Origin: Aplectana chamaeleonis
Lineage: Eukaryota > Nematoda > Chromadorea > Rhabditida > Cosmocercidae
Assembly: GCA_029168955.1 (NCBI GenBank)
Contig: JAPDOI010000186.1
Coordinates: 930,001 to 994,000, forward strand
Direction: 5' to 3'
Length of the DNA: 64,000 nucleotides
Part shown: positions 56,716-64,000 of the stretch, piece by piece
How positions within the stretch are numbered: position 1 is the first letter of the stretch
How the letters are laid out: the number at the start of each line of letters is the position of its first letter
Position numbers and translations under genes: made by a program
The notes under the pieces: generated by a model
The model's database searches: none
The model's input: the letters and a program-made list of their open reading frames with translations, nothing else
What the model was told of the DNA's origin: nothing

Positions 56716-57076
56716 CGTGGTAGACTACGCTATCTACTACGCGCTGTGGGATGTGAGCAAATTGAACCGTTACCCCCTTTTCATACTTCGAAAGCTGCGA
56801 AAAAAATCGCAGATATGCAATGGTTAAGCATACCAGAGTATCGCGAATTTTATCGCTGGCGAAAAAAATCGCACGTTCAAGCTGCGATTTTTGGCGCGGA
56901 TTGCAGCGATAAATTTCGCTCATAGTTGTTTAATCGAATCAATCGAAAAATTTTGAGCGATTTTTTTCGCAGCTTGAGGATTTGCGAGAAGAATGGTTGA
57001 GATGATTCTTGTCGCTACAGCGTCATCCTAGAGAAGTTATTAGCAGCATATTTTTGTTAAGCTCGCATAGAGTATT

Positions 57077-57557
57077 GTGTATAAAAGTGCGCAAGACTTC
57101 AGTGGGACAGTGCAGAACTTTCGGGGGAGTGTGCAGGACGTCATAGAAAGTGCGCAGGACATCAGTGGGGGTGTGCAGGACACCACAGAAAGTGTGCAGG
57201 ACATCAGTGGGAGTGTGCAGGACATGATAGAAAGTGTGCAGAACTCCAGCGGGAGTGTGCGGGACTTCAGTGGGAGTGTGCAGGACTTTATGGGATGTGC
57301 AGGATGTCATAGAAAGTGCGCAGAACATCAGTGGGAGTGTGCAGGACATGACAGAAAGTGTGCAGGACTCCAGTGGGAGTGTGCAGGACGTCATAGAAAG
57401 TGTGCAAGACTTTAGTGGGAGCGTTCAGGACTTCAGGGGTAGTGTGCAGGACGTCATAGAAAGTGCGCAGGACATCAGTGGGAGTGTGCAGGACGTCACA
57501 GAAAGTGTGCAGGACACCAGTGGGAGTGTGCAGGACGTCAGTGGGAGTGCGCAGATG
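57077..57557 (-). repeat. 42-bp minisatellite array, copy 3 (left foldback arm)
   Basis: About 11 units of GTGCAGGACGTCATAGAAAG plus GCGCAGGACATCAGTGGGAG, the reverse complement of the array at 24.5 kb. Confidence 0.93.
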
Positions 57558-57834
57558 GGCAGAAACAGAAACCTGGCAACAACCTGCACGCCTTTCTGCT
57601 GCGTGCTGTCTGGTGCAGCGCAGCGGCATCAAACTTCTGCGGACTCTCCGAGCTGTCCTGTACGAGTAGATAACAACATCATATTTTGGACTCTCGGACC
57701 GTGTATTGCATTTATCCATCTACACTGGGCACGGATCGCAGTCGTACTTTGTGATTCTTATTTCGCGTTGGCGCAAACTAGGTGCACGTATATTATAACA
57801 CATCAGTGCGATCCGTGCCAGTATCAATGCGATG

Positions 57835-60800
57835 ACTTACTTGACTTGACTTAATCGGTTGGCTTTCGCCTGACGCGGTCATTCCGCATCTTCACCGAGG
57901 TGTGCCGTCCTAGTAGTCAGCCGTGTCCATTTTTCACGGTCTTCAGCCACAATTTGAACACATTCCATCCAGCTGTCACTATTCCATTTCCTGCGAAACG
58001 AAACATCGCGCCTGAACTGTCTTTCGATGCCGAGTGACTTTAAATCCTCTTTAACCACATCCGTCCAGAACTTTCGCCTACGCCTAGGTGGCCGTTTCCA
58101 GACAGGATTTGGAAGCATTTTTAAAGCGTGTTGTACGAGACGATCCGGCGTTCTTCTTAGTATATGCCCGAGCAGTCGAAGTCGACTTTCCATCGCTGCT
58201 TGAGATGGCGTTAGGAGATGCTGGCACCTCCTCGTGTCAAGCGTTGATGTACTGCGTCGATTTCCTTGTAAAGGTCTTCGTTATGGCATACACGCGGCCA
58301 GAAATATCCAAGCAAACGCCTAAAAAGCTTCCTCTCCGTGCAATCCAACCTTTCCATCTGCGTTTTCGGTGCTGCCCACGTCTCCGATCCGTACATCATG
58401 ATAGGGCGAATAGCGGATAGGTAGACGCGCAACTTGACTTCCTTCGCGATGGTGGTAGACCACAAACACTTGGTTAGAGAATTGAATGCAGACGTAGCTT
58501 TCGCACATCGTTGTCGGATATCCGCTGCATAACTACCATCGTTCTTCAGCTAACAGCCCAAATAACAGAAATCGTCCACCAGTTCGATACGTTGTCCGTC
58601 CACACAAACTCCAGTTGAAGGCCTCTGAGAGACCCACATCTGCTTGCATTTGTCGGGACGAAGACGAAGTCCATAGGCTGCGGCATACTTCGAAACGAGG
58701 TTCACAATCCTTTGCAGTTTTGCGTTGTTTTCAGCGAATAACACAATGTCGTCGGCGTACTCCAGGTCGACAAGGAGCGTCCTGATGGTGTTAGGATCAC
58801 ATCCGCAGGAAACTGTTCTGCAACTCTACGCATGATGTCATCAACGGCGAAGTTGAAAAGAAAAGGTCCTGCAACGGCTCCTTGCCTTACTCCTGTTTTC
58901 ACCTCGAAAGCTGACGTAAATCCGACAGGTGTACGAACTGCTGCTGTTGTTCCTTTGTTCATGTCCTCGATTAACCGAACATACTTTTCCGGGACTCCAT
59001 CTGCTCGCAGAGCATTGAGCAATCGATCACGATGAGGAGAGTCGAACGCGGCTTCAAAGTCCAAAAAGCAAGCTGTAATGGCTTCGAAAACCGCTGCCAC
59101 GATTCAATTACTCTTCTCACGACGAACACTTGGTCGATGGTCGATCTTCCAGGTCGAAAACCGGCTTGCTCATCTCTGGTCGTTCCTTCACGATGTTTGA
59201 TAATTCGCTCGAGAATGATACGTTCTAAAACCTTGTACATGACACGAAGTAGAGAGATTCCTCTGTAGTTCTTAGGATCCGTGACGGATAGCTTCTTGTG
59301 AAGAGGTACGATGATCGCATGTCTCCACGAATCGGGTATCCTTTCGCTCATCCATATGGCACGGATGGTGTTGGTCATTTCGCGAATCCCAGACGGAGGA
59401 AGAGCTTTCAGCATTTCAGCAGTGATGTTGTCATCTCCACCTGCCTTTCCATTCTTCATTTTCCGGACACAATCCAAAACTTCAGACTCAGTCGGCGGTT
59501 CCTCACTGACATCGTAATGTGCTCTCTGAACATGCGGGAGCTCAGGTACTGATGGCGCTGGACGATTCAGTAGTGAACTGAAGTAATCCTTCCATATTGG
59601 CAGCGTCGCATCACCAACTGCAACTCCATTGGTAGTGTTCAAGACAGGAGAACATCTCTTCATCTTCCCGCTATACTGTCGCAGCAACGTGTAGGCTTTT
59701 CTCGGATTCTTCTCCTCCCAAGCCTTCTCGAACTCCTTAGCTCTACACGTCCACTCTCGTTCGCGGTCACTTTGAAGCTGCCGACGCAACTTCCTCCTCA
59801 GACGCTTCTCCTCCACGAAGTTTCCTGCAGATCGGAGAGCACATACCTTGTTGTAAGTAGACGCCGTTTCCTCTGAGACGTAGGCGAACTTCTTCTTAGG
59901 CTGTACAACCCGGAAAGCCTCTTTCGAAGCGTCCTTGATGCACTTGACAAAAGAATCCTCGTGGCAAAGTTTCTTCTTAGTCCGTACTCCGATGTGAATA
60001 GAAACGCGCTGTCAAAAATTCCTTCTGCACTCTTCATCTCTGAGACTTGTCATGTCAATCCTCTGGAGAGGCTGAGCCCCTCGCTTCCTCTTGTGAATCC
60101 TCGCAGTGAAGTTCAACAGAACAGGACGGTGATCCGAATCGAATGCGACATCCCACACAGCTCTAGATCTTCGAATGTCCGATACTGGAATATTCCTCGT
60201 CAGGACATAGTCAAGCTGTAGTTTCAAAGTTGTCATCTTCCGCTTCCGCTGCTCTTCTGGAGATAGCCGGGTTGGTCCCTGCCACGTAAGCTGATGGCGG
60301 CGATGATTCCTCTTGAATGTCGATGCAATAATCAGACCACTGCGTTCACAAAAGTCGACAAGGCGGTAGCCATTGTCCGATGTTTGCTCCACTGGGTAGA
60401 ACCATTTACCGAGTACTTCGGATTCCTGATCAAGTCCCATCTTCGCACTTGCGTCAATCCCCACGACAACAGCATGTTGACAAGGTATCCTGGCCAGCAA
60501 CGTATTGAGTTCCTCATAAAACGCATCCTTCGAATTGTCTTCGGCGGTTTCAGTGGGCGCATGAGCACTCACTATCCACAGATTGAATCCTCTGTGATCC
60601 CGCAGTCGTACGAATGCATTCCGACACGACGTTGAGCCGAACTCCTTGACCATACCATTGAAATCCTTCCTTACAGCTATTGCACAGCCTCCCACTCTCC
60701 TATCGTCAGCGTTACCGCAGTAGATGGTGTACTCTCCGACGCTGATGACGGGTCTATCCTGAGGCGGGTTTCCTGCAAAGCAGCAAACGGTGCATGGAAA

Positions 60801-61110
60801 TAGCTCAGAAGTCTGGATAGCGCAGTTTTTGGATATCACTCGACAGCGATCGACAGTTCAGGGTGGCGAAATTGTGGCTTGTGGCCAAAGACTCCATGAC
60901 TCCCTAGGTACGGATCCTAAGGTGTTATGGACCAGAGGCCTTAGTGTGCCGGACGGCGACACCTTTATGCAATGTGCGGGATACTTTCGCGATATAGTTG
61001 TGCACGCTATATCGCTCGAACGTTCCCTGTGTACACTCAAACGTCTGCTGGGTTCAGTAGAAGCAGGGGTACCAACGAGCAGGTACCAACAGACTTGTAT
61101 ACACACCCCC
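57835..61110 (-). mobile_element. RTE family A, copy 2, with 12-bp target duplication
   Basis: ATCAATGCGATG occurs at 57823-57834 and 61111-61122. Termini match copy 1, with a slightly longer AAGTC-type tail (AAGTCAAGTCAAGTAAGTCA). About 97% identical to copy 1 by eye. Confidence 0.95.
57879..60839 (-). pseudogene. RTE family A endonuclease-reverse transcriptase, multiply broken
   Basis: Compared with copy 1: one base lost near 60757 (start of the endonuclease), CGA to TGA stop at 60012-60014, one A lost in an A-run near 59065, indels near 58771, a stop TAG near 58552, and one C lost near 58229. The endonuclease block (about 60760-60015) and the reverse transcriptase block (59816-59060) are otherwise intact, including SDHRPV and NYRGISLLRVMYKVLER; the AFDS and YADD boxes lie after the frameshifts. 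This copy cannot make the protein. Confidence 0.93.
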
Positions 61111-61312
61111 ATCAATGCGATGCGTACAGAATGTAGATGAACAAATGCAATGCCCGGTCCGAGAATCTAGGAAAAATGACATTCTGATCCCAATACTCGT
61201 GCAGGACAGCTCGGAGAGTGTGCACAAGTCTGCTTCCGCTGCGATTTACTGGACAGCCCGCAGCAGAAAGACGTGCAGCTTGTTATTCAGGTTCTTGTTG
61301 TCGTTCATCTGA

Positions 61313-61540
61313 AATTCCCACTGAAGTCCTGCACACTTTCTATCATTTCCTGCACACTCCCCTTAAAGTCCTGCACACTCCCCCTGAAGTCCTGCACGCT
61401 TTCTATCACGTCCTGCTCACTCCCTCTAAAGTCCTGCACACTCCCACTGAAGTCCTGCACATCCCCACTGGAGTCCTGCACACTTTCTATGACGTCCTGC
61501 ACAATTCCCCCGAAGTCCTGCTCACTCCTTGCAACACTTT
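61313..61540 (+). repeat. 42-bp minisatellite array, copy 4 (right foldback arm)
   Basis: About five to six units of TCCTGCACACTTTCTATCAC plus TCCTGCACACTCCCCYTRAAG. Shorter than the left-arm array, so the arms have changed length independently. Confidence 0.93.
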
Positions 61541-61890
61541 CCACTCCGTACGGTGGCCAGAGATCTACCTCTGGAGTCTTGTCGCATTGTACGGAGCATT
61601 CACCTCCCCAAACAGGAGAAGGCGCATTTACTGAGTGCAAACCTCTCTCAGAAAGTGAACGAAATCCGTCCCCTTCAACATTACAAAAACTCCTCTGCGT
61701 CCCTACCCGTGATGTCAGATGGTCCTCGCACGATTAGCCTGTTTCTAGGGAAATCCGTAATAACAGCGGCTAAAATCTCGGATTTCAGCGATTTTTTTTT
61801 CGCGGATTTATGCGATTTTTTTCGCCGTTTTCGAAGTATGAAAGGGAGTCAAGGATAAAGGGTTATAACTTACCACGGTGTACCTTGTTG

Positions 61891-62815
61891 TTGTTTTAGT
61901 GTTCATATAGCGATGCTATATCGGTGTCAATATGGTTGGCCTGTGTTGTTGTGCTATTACGCTGGTACTACGCGGGACTATCCCCCCATGGGCCCCCCAT
62001 ACATGTTGATTGGGTTACGTGGCTTGCTAGTGGGGCTGTCTCAGGTTAGTGGACAAGGTGATCCCCGGTGAACGCGAGGACTTCGCCTGCTTAAGGGGAG
62101 CAGGTTACGAGATAACCTTGCGGTAACGGGGCGAGCTGACGGATGCATAGTAGCCATCGATGCGTCGCGATAGTGGGCCGGGGAACCAGGGATCTAGTGA
62201 GATCCTTCTAGGTATTGGCCACACCGCTATCCACGGTTGTCATACCCGTGGGTAGGTCCATGCACGACACGTTCGCATCGTGCTAGGTGATCATAAATCG
62301 CATCGCCTTCGTGACACTATAAGTTGTGTGTCAAGAAAAGTCGCATGATTGAGAATCTATGAGTGTTTCCTGGTCAATTCGTACACGCTCTTTCCCAATC
62401 TGTCATTGGATGTTGCAACGGACCTCCTGTTCACAAGGTATAACTGGTTAAATTTACTACCTCGTGATTCGCGATTTGGCTATCAATTGATGAGTTCCAC
62501 GTTCGACTCTCTATGAACCTCGGCATCAGAATATTGGTGAATAGTTTGACTGTAGCAGGCACGAGGTGGTATGGTTTTATTGTAGACTAACGTTTCGGCG
62601 GTTTCGCCCTCTTCGGAGTCTGAAAAAGGTCGAATCTATGTGTAAAATTACTCGGCCAAACGTAGTTTTTACCCTACAGAAATTCAAGACAGAATTTTGC
62701 AAACAAATGGCTGGGATGCTTGAAGCTGAGTGACATACTTTTTCAAAGTCCGTGGAACATCAGGTATTCGGTAGATAGACGACGGGGTACCGAGATATCA
62801 GAAGGCAGTACCCCA
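61891..62815. other. GC-rich structured spacer next to the Penelope-like element
   Basis: 61900-62340 is rich in short inverted pairs (ATAGCGATGCTATATCG; CCCACGGGTATGACAACCGTGG as a loose pair). Near 62590 the minus strand reads CGAAGAGGGCGAAACCGCCG then AAACGTTAGTC, which looks like part of the element's 3' region. I see no gene. Confidence 0.4.
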
Positions 62816-62817
62816 AA

Positions 62818-64000
62818 TCAGAAGGCTAATCTGATGTAGGGCTGTAGTTCCCGCGTTATATTTATACCTTCGTCCTTCCGGTTGATCTTAGGATCCCTCG
62901 CATTGATCCAGAATGCCTCAAGCGCTTTTCGCGCACTTGTTTTAGCCTCCCGCGCTACTATCTCCACTCTCACCTCAAAATCTTCCCCGTCATGGCAATT
63001 AATTTTGTGGCAACCCAGCGCGGTACTAATTCGCGCCTTATCCTTCCCATCCAAGTGCTCTTTGATACGCACATGCAGAGGGCGGGCTGTTTCACCGATA
63101 TATTCCTGGCCACAGCTCTGACATGTGATCTGATAAATAACCCCAGAAGCAATACAGTCACCATTTCTGCCCGATGGGCAAATGACGCACTGTGGCGTGA
63201 CACATGCGCGATCATATTGACGATTCCGCACTAATTGCCGTTTTAAATTATTGGGCGGGATGGCCACGAGAGATACAGTATTTTCCAATCCCGCTCCTCG
63301 AAGGCATTTTCTGACAGCGCGGCTCACATCGTCGGATATGAATGGCATTATGAAAGGAACTTTGTCGCCTTGTGGTATATTATGACTTCGCTGACATTCG
63401 TAGGCGTTCCGCGACCTGCGCGCGTGTGGTCCATAGCCATTAAGAGTAGCTATTTGACAAGCTAGGCTTTTTGACGCTTCACGCTCTTCCTCTCCAGAAC
63501 ACACATTTACAGCGGTGCGAAACATGTTTCTGACAACCGCAAGTTTTGTTTGAGTGGGATGCGCGGACCGCCAGTGAACCAGAATATTCTTGTTCGAAGG
63601 TTTACGGTACCATTTTGTAATTTTCCTGCCTTCCGCTAGTTGAACCTGAACATTCAGAAAGGGCAACCAGCTTTCCGACGGTTTTTCCCGGGTAAGTTTT
63701 ATGTGAGGGGACCGACTGTTCATGAGAGTGAAACATATGTCCATCTCTTCTTGCGTAGAGCAAATTAAGAGACAGTCGTCTATGTAGCGCCTGTAAAACA
63801 AGGGTGAAAATTCGAGCACAGGTGCTTCGATTTTGGACATGAAGGCGATGGCAAGCGTTGGTGCCAGCCTCTGCCCCATCGCCAGCCCCCTCAGCTGAGC
63901 AAAGTATTTACCTGCCCATTTGAAAACATTACAACCGAGACACTCCTTCAAAAGAACCATTAGGCTGCGTACCGAGAAACCGTGCATATTTATATTGCTT
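62818..64000 (-). CDS. Penelope-like element: reverse transcriptase C-terminal part plus GIY-YIG endonuclease (runs off the window)
   Basis: About 390 codons visible, open at the right edge. The catalytic box is YRRYIDDCLLI (counting from the Met at 63987, YIDD at about 68-71), preceded by GLAMGQRLAPTLAIAFM. After the thumb region comes a cysteine cluster (C262, C267, C270, C278), then the GIY-YIG nuclease: GVIYQITC at 282-289, EYIGET at 295-300 and the Arg and His of RPLHVRIKEH. The order RT, Cys cluster, GIY-YIG identifies a Penelope-like retroelement; the nuclease nicks DNA to prime copying. No frameshift in the visible part, so it could be a recent copy. Confidence 0.9.
   Translation of the reverse strand, partial: SNINMHGFSVRSLMVLLKECLGCNVFKWAGKYFAQLRGLAMGQRLAPTLAIAFMSKIEAPVLEFSPLFYRRYIDDCLLICSTQEEMDICFTLMNSRSPHIKLTREKPSESWLPFLNVQVQLAEGRKITKWYRKPSNKNILVHWRSAHPTQTKLAVVRNMFRTAVNVCSGEEEREASKSLACQIATLNGYGPHARRSRNAYECQRSHNIPQGDKVPFIMPFISDDVSRAVRKCLRGAGLENTVSLVAIPPNNLKRQLVRNRQYDRACVTPQCVICPSGRNGDCIASGVIYQITCQSCGQEYIGETARPLHVRIKEHLDGKDKARISTALGCHKINCHDGEDFEVRVEIVAREAKTSARKALEAFWINARDPKINRKDEGINITRELQPYIRLAF

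Larger units (their letters stand above)
56720..61890. mobile_element. Foldback-type element with 42-bp arrays in its inverted arms, split by RTE-A copy 2
   Basis: Outer ends pair as CTTTTCATACTTCGAAAGCT...GAAAAAAATCGCA (56787 onward) with the complement TGCGATTTTTTTCGCCGTTT then CGAAGTATGAAAG at 61812-61843. Next inward, 42-bp arrays lie on opposite strands (57077-57557 and 61313-61540). Further inward, GCACGCCTTTCTGCTGCGTG, CTCTCCGAGCTGTCCTG and CTCTCGGACCGTGTATTGCA at 57587-57715 pair with 61140-61280. Arms are about 0.8-1.0 kb. The loop, about 100 bp, is interrupted by the RTE copy. No transposase is seen. Confidence 0.85.

Noticed and set aside
57077..57854. Repeat proteins across the array at 57.1-57.6 kb, both strands
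   Set aside because: Same minisatellite artefact as at 1-600 and 24.5 kb.
61900..62340. Possible rRNA or other large structured RNA
   Set aside because: GC-rich with short inverted pairs, but no stretch resembling conserved rRNA or snRNA sequence was recognised.

Overview
This window is intron-bearing, repeat-dense eukaryotic DNA. It is most likely from a strongylid (hookworm-type) nematode. Three things point there: a perfect 22-nt match to the nematode SL1 spliced leader at 41609-41630 (minus); small GT-AG introns in two recognisable conserved genes; and a mobile-element fauna (RTE, CR1 and Penelope-like retroelements, many palindromic MITEs) typical of that group. I see no bacterial operons, CRISPR arrays, rRNA or convincing tRNA genes.

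Host genes are few and split by introns. (1) A phosphatidylinositol-transfer protein (PITP) gene on the plus strand, 16415-17416, six exons with the N-terminal exon(s) not found. (2) An NYN-domain ribonuclease of the N4BP1/KHNYN/Regnase type on the minus strand, 43028-48547, with a complete set of acidic catalytic positions spread over four small exons and a CUE/UBA-like C-terminus. (3) Weaker spliced or single-exon candidates at 1360-1629 (small secreted Cys protein), 22725-23438, 28487-28823, 32126-32551 and 35818-36135, none of which I can name.

Much of the rest is mobile DNA. RTE family A is present twice: a nearly intact copy in a (TA)n tract (8901-12178) and a broken copy (57835-61110) with a 12-bp target duplication. 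A second RTE family (B) sits at 52336-55573 with a 14-bp target duplication, inside an older minus-strand retroelement whose two halves read into one another across the insertion. CR1-type elements lie at 18953-20815 (3' half), 39615-41630 (5' half, starting with SL1) and 51005-52115. A Jockey-like C-terminal fragment is at 27672-28448. A Penelope-like element with a GIY-YIG endonuclease runs off the right end.

DNA-element structure is just as rich. A foldback element of about 5.2 kb (56.72-61.89 kb) carries 42-bp minisatellite arrays in its inverted arms, and RTE-A copy 2 sits in its loop. The same 42-bp family forms arrays at 1-600 and 24.55-25.16 kb. A GC-rich module with a TATA box occurs five times, three of them as a 415-bp tandem array inside the largest intron of the NYN gene. 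At least fifteen MITE-like inverted-repeat elements are visible, some inside introns. Two ~340-bp tandem units at 5.8-6.5 kb each carry an SL1-like 22-mer.
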